This document shows positions 52,271 to 64,000 of a DNA stretch of 64,000 nucleotides, in pieces (the stretch's first letter is position 1; each line of letters opens with the position of its first letter). A program made the position numbers and the translations under genes. This stretch comes from Sandaracinaceae bacterium. GTDB taxonomy: Bacteria; Myxococcota_A; Polyangia; Polyangiales; Sandaracinaceae. The stretch lies in assembly GCA_040218145.1 (NCBI GenBank), contig JAVJQK010000031.1, positions 1-64,000 on the forward strand, in the 5' to 3' direction. The notes under the pieces were generated by a model that worked only from the letters and a program-made list of their open reading frames with translations, had not been told where the DNA came from and searched no databases.

Positions 52271-53572
52271 ATGGACCTGATCGTCGGTCACGACAACACG
52301 GACTTCGACGCGCTCGCGGCCGCGGTGGCGGCGCAGCGGCTCCATCCCGGCGCCATCATCGGGTTCGGTCGGGTGCTCACCGGTCCGGTGCGCGACTTCT
52401 GGTCGCTGCACAAGGACCGCTTCCCGGCCGAGCGCGTGGACGCGCTGCCGCTGGACGAGGTCGTGCGCCTCGTGGTGGTGGACGTGCGAGACCGCCGGCG
52501 CCTGGCCCACGTGGAGCGGGTGCTCGAGCGGCGCGACGAGGGCGCGCGGGTGGAGGTCTTCGTCTACGACCACCACCCGGCGTGCGAGCACGACGTGGCA
52601 GGGGACGCGGAGATCGTCGAGCCGGTCGGCGCGGTCACCACGCTCCTCGTCGAGCGCCTGCGCGCCCAGGAGATCTCGATCGACCCGACGGAGGCGACCC
52701 TCTTCGCGCTCGGCATCTACACCGACACCAACGCGCTGACGCTGGGGAGCACGACCGCGCGCGACGCCCGGGCCGCGGCGTGGCTGCTCGAGCGCGGGGC
52801 GCAGCTCTCCGTCGTCAACCGCTACCTCCGGCCGCGCTTCAGCGACGCCCAGCGCGTCGCGCTCTCCGAGGTGCTCGCGCACACCGAGCTGCACGAGATC
52901 GGCGGTCTGCACGTCGGCGTCGCCGCGCTCGCCCTCGAGACGCGCGTGGAGGGGCTCGCGGACGTCACGAGCGAGGCCCGCCGACTCCTCGGGCACGCGG
53001 CGCTCTTCGCGGTCACGACGACCCCGCGCGGCAAGGTCGAGATCGTCGGGAGGGCTTCCCAGGGCGGCGTGGACGTGGGCGCGACGCTCCGGACGCTCGG
53101 CGGGGGCGGTCACCCCGGCGCGGGCAGCGCCAGGCTCAAGACCGGCGAGATCGGCGACGTGGTGGCGCGACTGCTCGCGGCGCTCCGCGAGCGACCGCCG
53201 CGCCCCGAGCGGGTGTCCGACGTGATGAGCAGCCCGGTCGAGACGGTGGGACCCGGGCTGACCCTGGCCGAGCTCGCCGAGATGCTCGAGCGACGTGGCG
53301 TCTCGGGCATGCCGGTCGTACGTGACGGCGCCCTGCTCGGGGTCGTGAGCCGACGCGATGTGTCGCGCGCGCGCGAGGGCGGCCGACTGGAGCTACCCGT
53401 GACGAGCCACATGAGCGGCAACCTCCGCACCGTGGGCCCCGACGCGCCGCTCGAAGAGGCGCTGGCCGCGATGACCGAAGCCGACGTCGGCCGCCTCCCC
53501 GTCCTTCGAGACGAGCGCCTCGTCGGCATCGTCAGTCGCACCGACGTGCTCCGCGCGCTCTACCCGGAGTGA
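52271..53572 (+). CDS. DHH phosphoesterase with paired CBS domains
   Basis: A 433-residue protein combining a DHH/DHHA1 phosphoesterase (GHDNTDFDALAAAVAA near residue 6, VVVDVRD at about 68-74, YDHH 99-102, GGGGHPGAGSA about 278) with two CBS domains (about 315-433: SDVMSSPVETV..., TSHMSGNLRTVG...). The same DHH-CBS unit forms the N-terminal half of some long tRNA nucleotidyltransferases, but the nucleotidyltransferase half is missing. CBS pairs bind adenine nucleotides, so activity may follow energy state. ATG 52271 fits the DHH N-terminus. Confidence 0.82.
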   Translation: MDLIVGHDNTDFDALAAAVAAQRLHPGAIIGFGRVLTGPVRDFWSLHKDRFPAERVDALPLDEVVRLVVVDVRDRRRLAHVERVLERRDEGARVEVFVYDHHPACEHDVAGDAEIVEPVGAVTTLLVERLRAQEISIDPTEATLFALGIYTDTNALTLGSTTARDARAAAWLLERGAQLSVVNRYLRPRFSDAQRVALSEVLAHTELHEIGGLHVGVAALALETRVEGLADVTSEARRLLGHAALFAVTTTPRGKVEIVGRASQGGVDVGATLRTLGGGGHPGAGSARLKTGEIGDVVARLLAALRERPPRPERVSDVMSSPVETVGPGLTLAELAEMLERRGVSGMPVVRDGALLGVVSRRDVSRAREGGRLELPVTSHMSGNLRTVGPDAPLEEALAAMTEADVGRLPVLRDERLVGIVSRTDVLRALYPE

Positions 53573-53588
53573 CGCGGGGACCAACCGC

Positions 53589-54032
53589 TCAGTGCACCGT
53601 CAGCACCGGGATCGGGCTGCGCTGCACCAGCTCCTGGGTCGTGCTCCCGAGCAGGAGCCGATCGACCGCGTTCTTCCCGGACGCGCCGACCACCAGCAGA
53701 TCGGCGTCGCGCTCGAGGGCGAGGTCGGTGAGCTGCTCGACCGTCTCCCCTCGCACGACCAGCGTGCGGACCGCCTGCGCATCGGGACCAAAGACGTCGT
53801 CGATCTGCGTGCGCAGCTCGCTCTTCAGCCAGTCGAGGCGCCGGCCGCGTTCGGACTCCGTCTCCCACTTCGCCGCGTCGTCGCGGAGCGTGGTGTGGAC
53901 GAAGGGATCGGTGTCGACGTGGACGACCATGACCGCCGCGTTGAGCCGGGCGTGCAGCAGCCGCGCCCACTCCAGGGCGCGGCGTGAGGGCGCGCTGAAG
54001 TCGGTCGCCACCAGGATCGATCGTGCCGGCAA
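53589..54032 (-). CDS. universal stress protein
   Basis: A 147-residue single-domain USP: SILVATDFSAPSRRALEWA at the start, and a nucleotide motif GASGKNAVDRLLLGSTTQELV near the end, which keeps the G-2x-G-like spacing in altered form. The start is TTG at 54032, preceded by GAGAGGG at fair spacing. It follows the USP gene at 54036 by 3 bp, so the pair forms one transcript. Confidence 0.85.
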   Translation of the reverse strand: MPARSILVATDFSAPSRRALEWARLLHARLNAAVMVVHVDTDPFVHTTLRDDAAKWETESERGRRLDWLKSELRTQIDDVFGPDAQAVRTLVVRGETVEQLTDLALERDADLLVVGASGKNAVDRLLLGSTTQELVQRSPIPVLTVH

Positions 54033-54035
54033 CGC

Positions 54036-54476
54036 TCAGCCCTCTCCCGAAGGAACCGTGATGACCGGCACCTTGCTGCTCCGGACGACGCGCTCCGCGA
54101 CGCTGCCCAGCAGGAGGTGCTTCAGCCCGGTGCGGCCGTGGGTGCCCATCACGACCAGGTCGGCGTCGAGCTCTTCCGTCATGCGCACGACCTCCTTGTA
54201 GGGGATCCCCTCGAGCAGGTGCGTCTCGAGCTTCACCCCCGACTTGCGCGACGCCAGCTCCTCGAGCGCCTTCTGGAGCTCCGCGGTGACCTTGGTCGTG
54301 AACTCGGGGCCGGCCATCATCGCCCCATCCGGGAGCGCATAGACGGGCAGCTGGTAGGCGTGAATCGCCTGCACATCAGCCCCGAACTTGGCGGCCAGCT
54401 CGATCGCATAGTCGAGCGCGTTCTCGGATGGCTCGGAAAAGTCCACCGGGACAAGGATCCGTCGAATCTCGGGCAT
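54036..54476 (-). CDS. universal stress protein
   Basis: A 146-residue ATP-binding-type USP: RRILVPVDFSEPSENALDYA and GTHGRTGLKHLLLGSVAERVVR. The ATG at 54476 follows GAGGAGAGA. It is divergent from the globin-type sensor kinase gene. Of the USP genes here it is closest in sequence to those at 39864 and 60601. Confidence 0.9.
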   Translation of the reverse strand: MPEIRRILVPVDFSEPSENALDYAIELAAKFGADVQAIHAYQLPVYALPDGAMMAGPEFTTKVTAELQKALEELASRKSGVKLETHLLEGIPYKEVVRMTEELDADLVVMGTHGRTGLKHLLLGSVAERVVRSSKVPVITVPSGEG

Positions 54477-54729
54477 CGAGTCTCTCCTCCGATCGCGCAG
54501 GCGCTGCGCCTCCGCGCAAGGTTTGCGTCAGTCTGCGCGCGACCCGGTCTTTAATCACCGTGCCTCGCGTCGAAACTCACCATGTTCAGTCACACACCCA
54601 CGAACAGTGCACGACTCGGACCAGGCATCGAGCAGCACTCGCGCGCTCCATGCACCGGATGCGCCTCTCTGCGGCCCCGTCCTGTACCAAGCTTCTAGGC
54701 GCGAGCCTTGCACGGGCAACCGATCGCGC

Positions 54730-55935
54730 ATGCCACCTCCCCCCAGCTCCGCGCCGCTGCGCCGCCTCGACGTGGCGCGCGCGTTCCCGCAAGCTCACTC
54801 CATGGGCGACCTCGCCCGACGCGACGCGCTGTTCGAGTACGTGGGCTTCGGAGACCGCGACGTGGTCGCGCTGACCTCTGCGGGCCCCGTGCTGCGCGAG
54901 GTCTTCGCCGATCTGGTGGAGGACTTCTGCGCGTCGCTCGCTAGCGACCCCGACGCCAGCGCCGTGCTCGGACCGGACGAGCGGCAGCGCTTTCGCCAGC
55001 GCCTCGAGCTGAGCGAGTGGCTCCACTCGCTCGTCGCCGGGCGCTACGACGAGACCTGGCTCGCGCGCGTCGAGAACGTCGGGCGCATGCACGTCCGCGT
55101 GCAGCTGCCGCAGCGATACATGCTCCTCGCCATGAGCCGCGTCCGCGCGGCGCTGCACTCCGCGCTGTGGAACGCGAGCCTGCCGCGGGAGGACGCGCGC
55201 GACGCGCACGTGGCGCTCGACAAGCTCTGCGACGTGGAGCTGGCGCTGATGCTCGACGCCTACCGCGAGCGCGACGTCTCGCGCGAGCGGCTGGCCGCGC
55301 TCGGTCAGCTCGCCGCGTCGATCGGCCACGAGCTGCGCACCCCGCTGGCGACGATCCGCACCTCCGCGTATCTGGCCCGGGAGGGAGAGGGGCTCGAGCA
55401 CCTCGACAAGATCGATCGGCAGGCCACGCTCGCCGAGAAGATCATCACGGACATCCTCGAGATGGTCCGCGACGCGCCGCCGGCGAGGGAGCCCATCGAT
55501 CTGCGCGCGCTCCTCGACGAGGCCTGCGTCGCCGCCCAGGGCGAGTGCACCGCGCTCGAGGTCGATCTCGCGGCCGCGGAGGTGCACGCCGACCGCGTGG
55601 CGCTGCGCCAGCTGCTCGTCAACTTGATCGACAACGCACAGCGCTCCGCGAGAGAGCACCACCCCGACGCGCGCGTGATGGTGAGCGCGCGCGCGGACGA
55701 CACGGACCTGGTGATCGAGGTTCGCGACGGCGGGCGCGGGTTCCCGCGACAGATCCTGGAGAAGCGGTTCGCGCCCCTCTCCTCCACGCGCCCCGACGGC
55801 ATCGGTCTGGGGCTCGCCCTGTGCGCGCGCATCGTCGAGCGCCACGGCGGAAGCTTGCACGCCGAGAACCCGCCCGAGGGCGGCGCGCTGGTCGTCGCGC
55901 GGATCGCCCAGGCGATCCAGGAAGGTCCCCGATGA
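54730..55935 (+). CDS. protoglobin-type globin-coupled sensor histidine kinase
   Basis: A 401-residue soluble sensor kinase. Residues about 30-180 form a protoglobin/globin-coupled-sensor domain with the expected proximal haem ligand His121 in VGRMHVRVQLPQRYML. The kinase core follows: HisKA with phospho-acceptor His200 (SIGHELRTPLATIR), N box NLIDNAQRS, and G boxes RDGGRGFP and GIGLGLAL. It should sense oxygen (or NO/CO) through haem. The start is uncertain (ATG 54730 or 54802). Its stop overlaps the next gene as ATGA, making a coupled signalling pair. Confidence 0.85.
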   Translation: MPPPPSSAPLRRLDVARAFPQAHSMGDLARRDALFEYVGFGDRDVVALTSAGPVLREVFADLVEDFCASLASDPDASAVLGPDERQRFRQRLELSEWLHSLVAGRYDETWLARVENVGRMHVRVQLPQRYMLLAMSRVRAALHSALWNASLPREDARDAHVALDKLCDVELALMLDAYRERDVSRERLAALGQLAASIGHELRTPLATIRTSAYLAREGEGLEHLDKIDRQATLAEKIITDILEMVRDAPPAREPIDLRALLDEACVAAQGECTALEVDLAAAEVHADRVALRQLLVNLIDNAQRSAREHHPDARVMVSARADDTDLVIEVRDGGRGFPRQILEKRFAPLSSTRPDGIGLGLALCARIVERHGGSLHAENPPEGGALVVARIAQAIQEGPR

Positions 55936-57428
55936 GCCGCATCCTCCTGGTCGAGGACGACCTCGACCTCGCCGAGAACGTGCATCAACTCCTCGGCCGA
56001 ATCGGGGAGGTCGAGGCGTGCACCGACGCGGACGCGGCGGCGGAGGCCGTGCGCTCCCGACGGTTCGACCTCGCGCTGATGGACGTGCGCCTCGCCTCGG
56101 ACCTGGAGCCGCGCACCGCGCTCGATCTCCTGCCGCTCGTGCGCGAGCACTCGCCCGACGCGGAGATCGTCCTGATGAGCGGCTACGCGACCCTCGACTC
56201 CGCGCTCGAGGCGGTGCGACAGGGCGTGTTCGCGTACGTGCCCAAGCCCTTCGATCCGCGCGGCCTGCTCGCCCTCGCGGAGCGCGCGCTCTCCCAGGTC
56301 GCGCTGCGTCGCGAGCGCAAGCAGCTGTCGAAGGAGCTGGGGCGCTCGGAGGCGCTCCACCGCGCGGTCTTCGACGCCGTCGACGAGCTCATCGTCGGCC
56401 TCGACAAGTCTCACCGGATCCAGCTCTGGAACCGCGCGGCCGCCGCGGCGACGGGATGGAGCCTCGAGGAGGCGCTCGATCAGAACGCGTGCGATCTGCT
56501 GCTCGACGCCAGCCAGCGCGGGCTGTTCGACCACGCGGTCGAGAGCGCGAGCCGCGGCGAAGGCACCGGGGCCTTCCGGGTGCTCATCAACACGCGGGCG
56601 GGCGAGCAGCGCGTCGTGCAGTGGACCGCCAGGCCCCTCAGCCCCGACGGAGCGCCCCCGAGGATGGTGGTCGTCGCCGGGACGGACGTGACCGAGCGCC
56701 TCGCGCTCGAGCGGCGCGCGGCCGACGCCGAGGCGATGGCCGCGATGGGGCGGCTCACGAGCGCGCTGGCGCACGAGATCCGCAACCCCATCAACGCCGC
56801 CAAGCTGCAGCTCGAGGTGCTCCGCCGGTCTGCGATGAAGCTCGAGAACGGGGCGGACGCCATCCAGCGACGCGTCGAGGTGATCGGCGGCGAGCTCTCG
56901 CGGCTCTCACATCTGCTCGACGACTTCATGGGCCTCGCCCGCCCCAAGCACCTCACCCTGCACGCGGTGGAGCTCGAGGACGTGGTGAACGGGGTCGCGC
57001 ACGTCCAGCGCCCCACAATCGAGTCCGCGGGGCTGTCCCTCGAGGTCGAGATCGGCGACGGGCTCTGCCCGAGCTACGCCGACGAGGGCAGACTCAAGCA
57101 AGCCATGATGCACCTCGTGACCAACGCCATCGACGCGCTGCAGGCGCGCGGCTCCGGCACCATCCGGCTCGCCGCGCTCCGCGACGGCCGGGTGCAAGAG
57201 CTCCGCGTCGAGGACGACGGCCCAGGGCTCGATCAGCCCGAGGACCAGGTGGTGGCGCCGTTCGTCACCACCAAGAAGACCGGCACCGGGCTCGGCCTCC
57301 CGTTCGCGAAGAAGATCACGGAGATGCACGGAGGGCAGCTGCTGCTGAGGCCGCGCGACGGCGGCGGGACCACGGTGCGCATCCGGCTGCCCGTCATCGA
57401 CGCGAACGGCGTCCCGGAGCCGGGGTGA
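55932..57428 (+). CDS. response-regulator / PAS / histidine-kinase hybrid
   Basis: A 498-residue phosphorelay protein with an N-terminal receiver (DD at 9-10, phosphorylation Asp51, Lys105 in PKPF), a PAS domain (about 140-250: LHRAVFDAVDELIVGLDKSHRIQLWN), and a HisKA/HATPase core with His281 (LAHEIRNPINAAKL) and DDGPGL / TGTGLGLPFAKKI. It can accept phosphate from the globin kinase encoded just upstream and pass a signal on, plausibly to the NtrC-type regulator at 58155. The ATG at 55932 overlaps the upstream stop (ATGA). Confidence 0.88.
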   Translation: MSRILLVEDDLDLAENVHQLLGRIGEVEACTDADAAAEAVRSRRFDLALMDVRLASDLEPRTALDLLPLVREHSPDAEIVLMSGYATLDSALEAVRQGVFAYVPKPFDPRGLLALAERALSQVALRRERKQLSKELGRSEALHRAVFDAVDELIVGLDKSHRIQLWNRAAAAATGWSLEEALDQNACDLLLDASQRGLFDHAVESASRGEGTGAFRVLINTRAGEQRVVQWTARPLSPDGAPPRMVVVAGTDVTERLALERRAADAEAMAAMGRLTSALAHEIRNPINAAKLQLEVLRRSAMKLENGADAIQRRVEVIGGELSRLSHLLDDFMGLARPKHLTLHAVELEDVVNGVAHVQRPTIESAGLSLEVEIGDGLCPSYADEGRLKQAMMHLVTNAIDALQARGSGTIRLAALRDGRVQELRVEDDGPGLDQPEDQVVAPFVTTKKTGTGLGLPFAKKITEMHGGQLLLRPRDGGGTTVRIRLPVIDANGVPEPG

Positions 57429-58126
57429 TCGCCGTCGCCGTGGTCGCGGGCGCCTCGGCGGGGCTCGCCTCGATCCCGCACTGCGCAGGCATGTGCGGGC
57501 CGCTGGCCGCGTTCGCCGGTCGCACGCGGCGCGACGCGGGGCTCTACCAGGCTGGACGCCTCGCCGCCTACGTGGCGCTCGGGACGGCCGCGGGGCTGGC
57601 CGGCGAAGGCGTGGAGCGGATCCTCCCCGCCGCGTGGGCCGGCGCCCTGGTCAGCTTCTCGCTCGCCGCGGCCTTGCTCGTCAGCGCGTGGCGCCTCTGG
57701 CGTCGAGACGGCGAGACGCTGGTCCAGCTCGGCACGAAGCCGCCCCGTGAGTCGTGGTCGCGGCGGCTGGCGGCGCGCGTCCCGTTCTCCACGGGACACC
57801 CGGGGCTGCTCGGGGCGCTCACCGGGCTGCTTCCTTGCGGGACGCTCTACGCGGCGCTGCTGCTCGCGGCGGGTACGGGAGACACCCGCGCCGGCGCGGT
57901 GACCATGTTCGCGTTCGGCGCCACGAGCGCCCTCGGCCTCGCGGTGGTCGGCGCGGTCGCGGCCAAGGTGCGTGGGCTGATGCGGCGCGGCGCCGAGCCG
58001 ACGTTCTTCGCGCGCGTCCTCGCGACCTGCCTGCTCGTGGGCGGCATCCTCCTCGCGATGCGGCCGATCTCCACCCTCGCCAGGCCTGACGCCGCGCCCT
58101 GTCACACCGAGGCGAACGCTCGCTGA
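57425..58126 (+). CDS. TauE/SafE (DsbD-like) membrane protein linked to cbb3 assembly
   Basis: A 233-residue inner-membrane protein of about six helices with the PHCAGMCGPLAAF motif (Cys20, Cys24) near the N-terminus and TGLLPCGTLY in the middle, as in the DsbD-like branch annotated as sulfite exporter TauE/SafE. In many bacteria this gene lies in cco clusters and is thought to take part in copper delivery or redox for cbb3 oxidase. The GTG start at 57425 overlaps the hybrid kinase stop (GTGA), tying it to the oxygen-sensing operon. Confidence 0.82.
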   Translation: MIAVAVVAGASAGLASIPHCAGMCGPLAAFAGRTRRDAGLYQAGRLAAYVALGTAAGLAGEGVERILPAAWAGALVSFSLAAALLVSAWRLWRRDGETLVQLGTKPPRESWSRRLAARVPFSTGHPGLLGALTGLLPCGTLYAALLLAAGTGDTRAGAVTMFAFGATSALGLAVVGAVAAKVRGLMRRGAEPTFFARVLATCLLVGGILLAMRPISTLARPDAAPCHTEANAR

Positions 58127-58154
58127 CCCCGCGCGCGTCCCTCCCGGGCGCCGC

Positions 58155-59573
<1,419 letters not shown>

Positions 59574-59586
59574 GACGGGCCTCCTT

Positions 59587-60414
59587 TCAGGCCACCGCCA
59601 CGTGCTCGCCCAAGGCCTGACGCAGCTTCTGCCGCGCCCGCAGCTCGATCTGCCGGACGCGCTCCCGCGAGAGCCCCATCCGGGTCCCGATGTTCGCCAG
59701 GGTCTCCTTGTCGTCGTGCAGGAGGCGCTTCTCGACGATCAGCCGCTCGCGCGCGTCGAGGTGCTCGAGGGCGGCGGCGACCGACTCCTCGTTGAGCCGG
59801 TGGAGCTCGTTCTTCGAGGCCTCCTCCTCGGGCGAGGCGCCGAACGAGGGGAGATCCACCACGTGCCCGTCGTCGCTCGGTCCGAGCGAGACGTCGCGGC
59901 CGCTGAGCGCCGCCTCCACCATCGCGACCTCCTCGGCCGTCACGTCGAGGGCCTTGGCCACCTGCTCGCGCGTCGGCGGCGCGCCGAGCTGCGCGGAGAG
60001 CTTGCGCTGCGTCTGGCGCAGCGAGCTGAGCAGCCGACGCCCGTTGCGCGTGGAAGGAGCGCCGACGATGCGCCGGTTGGCGATCGTGAAGCGGCGGATG
60101 AGCGCTCGGACCCACCACGCGGCGTAGGTGGAGAAGCGCGTCCCCTTGCTGCGGTCGAAGCGGCGCGCGGCCTCCACCAGGCCGAGGTTGCCCTCCGCCA
60201 CCAGATCCTCCAGGCCGATGCCGTGCCCCGTGTACTTCTGAGCCACGGAGAGAACCAGCCTCAGATGCGAGACCAGCAGCGCGTTCAGCGCGACCGGGTC
60301 GTCCGAGTCCTGGATGCGGCGCAGATAGTCTCGCTCGGTCTCTGCGTCGAGCATCGGCGCTTCTATCGCGGCGCGGCGAATCCGCCCGGCCATCCCATCG
60401 TATCGAGCTGCCAT
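59587..60414 (-). CDS. RpoH-like (sigma32-type) RNA polymerase sigma factor
   Basis: A 275-residue group 3 sigma factor: region 2 with GLEDLVAEGNLGLVEAARRFDRSKGTRFSTYAAWWVRALIRRF, an RpoH-box-like QTQRKL stretch, and region 4 ending GLSRERVRQIELRARQKLRQ. It would direct heat-shock or stress promoters. Myxobacteria carry several RpoH-like factors with developmental or stress roles. The ATG at 60414 follows GGAGG. It probably shares a transcript with the downstream NtrC-type regulator (13 bp apart). Confidence 0.9.
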   Translation of the reverse strand: MAARYDGMAGRIRRAAIEAPMLDAETERDYLRRIQDSDDPVALNALLVSHLRLVLSVAQKYTGHGIGLEDLVAEGNLGLVEAARRFDRSKGTRFSTYAAWWVRALIRRFTIANRRIVGAPSTRNGRRLLSSLRQTQRKLSAQLGAPPTREQVAKALDVTAEEVAMVEAALSGRDVSLGPSDDGHVVDLPSFGASPEEEASKNELHRLNEESVAAALEHLDARERLIVEKRLLHDDKETLANIGTRMGLSRERVRQIELRARQKLRQALGEHVAVA

Positions 60415-60600
60415 CTGTTGACCTCCGCCCGTCCTCCAGAGCAGTGGTCATGCCAGGCGTCCCGGCACTGAGATTCCTGGCATACGGCCTCGCGCTCGCG
60501 CATTCCGTGCGTCGAGGCGCGCGGGGACGCAGATTGTGCGCGTCGATTGTGCTGGCCTTCCGCTCGTGCGAGCGTAGGTGTCCCCAACGAGGAGCTATCG

Positions 60601-61062
60601 ATGGCTTTCGCGACGCACATCCTGATCCCCACCGACTTCTCGGACGCCTCCCACCTGGCGATCGACGCGGGCGGCATGCTCGCCACGCAGCTCGGCGCGA
60701 AGGTGACGCTGGTCCACGTGCACGACCCGGACGCGCTTCACCCTCCCGCCACCATCGGCTGGAGCCCGAAGCAGCAGACCGACCTCGAGGCGGAGATCAC
60801 CGGCGCGGTCGCGAAGGGGCTCGAGGACCTCCGCACCTCGCGGCTGAAGGCGAACGACGACGTGGACACGGTGGTCCTGCACGACCCCTCGGCGTCGCAG
60901 GCCATCTGCAAGTACGCGGAGCGGATCGGCGCCGACCTGATCGTGATCGCGACCCACGGGCGCACCGGCCTCAAGCACCTGCTGATCGGGAGCGTGGCCG
61001 AGCGCGTGGTCCGTCACGCGAAGATGCCCGTGCTGACGCTCCGCTCCACCGCCGAGGACTGA
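60601..61062 (+). CDS. universal stress protein
   Basis: A 153-residue ATP-binding USP with THILIPTDFSDASHLAIDA and ATHGRTGLKHLLIGSVAERVVRH. The ATG at 60601 is preceded by GAGGAG. It is divergent from the RpoH-like sigma-factor gene and convergent with the beta-propeller kinase gene, and is the fifth USP gene in the window. Confidence 0.9.
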   Translation: MAFATHILIPTDFSDASHLAIDAGGMLATQLGAKVTLVHVHDPDALHPPATIGWSPKQQTDLEAEITGAVAKGLEDLRTSRLKANDDVDTVVLHDPSASQAICKYAERIGADLIVIATHGRTGLKHLLIGSVAERVVRHAKMPVLTLRSTAED

Positions 61063-61071
61063 CCGCTCGGC

Positions 61072-63942
<2,871 letters not shown>

Positions 63943-64000
63943 CGAGGGCGAGTAGACCCGCGCGCCCTCTTCGGATCAAGCGCGCCAGCGGATGTCGTAG

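Noticed and set aside
54516-54530. Sigma54 promoter for the USP pair at 54476 (TGACGC...TTGC on the minus strand)
   Set aside because: The -24 GG is replaced by GA. A second candidate, AGGCACG-N4-TTAAA, lacks the -12 GC. Neither is good enough to list.
54550-54555. TTTAAT as a -10 box for the globin-kinase gene
   Set aside because: The nearest -35-like TTGCGT is 21 bp away, too far for a sigma70 promoter.
60463-60478. Sigma54 promoter for the USP gene at 60601 (CGGCACT-N4-TTCCT)
   Set aside because: The invariant GC of the -12 element is CC; a nearby TGGCATA has the wrong spacing by one base.

Overview
The window is a strongly GC-rich chromosomal segment whose gene content points to a myxobacterium (Myxococcota), most like the Polyangiales/Sandaracinaceae. 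The signs are: many short-linker lipoproteins with Asp-Ala-Gly-rich or Cys-rich spacers, two transmembrane Hanks-type Ser/Thr kinases (one with PEGA repeats, one with a beta-propeller), an NtrC-type regulator, a TopA with a lysine-rich tail, and very high third-position GC. The taxonomic call is an inference. I see no rRNA, tRNA, phage, CRISPR or transposase gene.

Layout. (1) 1-1.9 kb: two small four-helix-bundle genes converge on a degenerate 12-bp satellite array, and a second array follows. (2) 1.9-12 kb: a minus-strand run of nine genes, many joined by 4-nt GTGA/TTGA overlaps. It contains three paralogous lipoproteins, a sodium:solute symporter, a hydrolase lipoprotein and an outer-membrane-type protein, and ends in a short PhaE/phasin-like protein, an acyl-CoA synthetase and a class III-like PHA synthase. 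(3) 12.2-15 kb, plus strand: phasin-like protein, PhaB-like reductase, terminator, PhaR and a DnaJ/CbpA-like chaperone, so PHA metabolism is spread over two divergent units. (4) 15-26 kb: PEGA kinase, HtrA protease, topA followed by a SUKH-like plus Tudor-like protein, and envelope and housekeeping genes. (5) 26.0-27.4 kb: a 1.1-kb satellite block with a strand-polarity switch and a G-quadruplex-type hexamer tract. (6) 27.4-38.7 kb: lipoproteins, a GH31 glycosidase, a sulfotransferase, a hemerythrin-like protein, a truncated PtsP-like protein and a TetR regulator. (7) 38.7-44.5 kb: two divergent universal stress protein genes, an SDR, a small inverted-repeat element between convergent genes, MscS, a TPR protein and a phosphoesterase. 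(8) 44.5-64 kb: a complete ccoI-S-NO-Q-P-G operon for cbb3 oxidase, DHH-CBS protein, more universal stress proteins, a protoglobin-type sensor kinase, a REC-PAS-kinase hybrid, a TauE/SafE-like membrane protein, a sigma54-dependent response regulator, an RpoH-like sigma factor and a second kinase.

How it may work together. Region 8 reads as a low-oxygen response module. A haem-globin histidine kinase would feed a phosphorelay ending in an NtrC-type activator. A good -24/-12 sigma54 promoter lies directly upstream of ccoI, and sigma54-like elements also flank the divergent universal stress genes near 39.7 kb. This link is inferred from sequence motifs and proximity only, but it is the most interesting hypothesis in the window.
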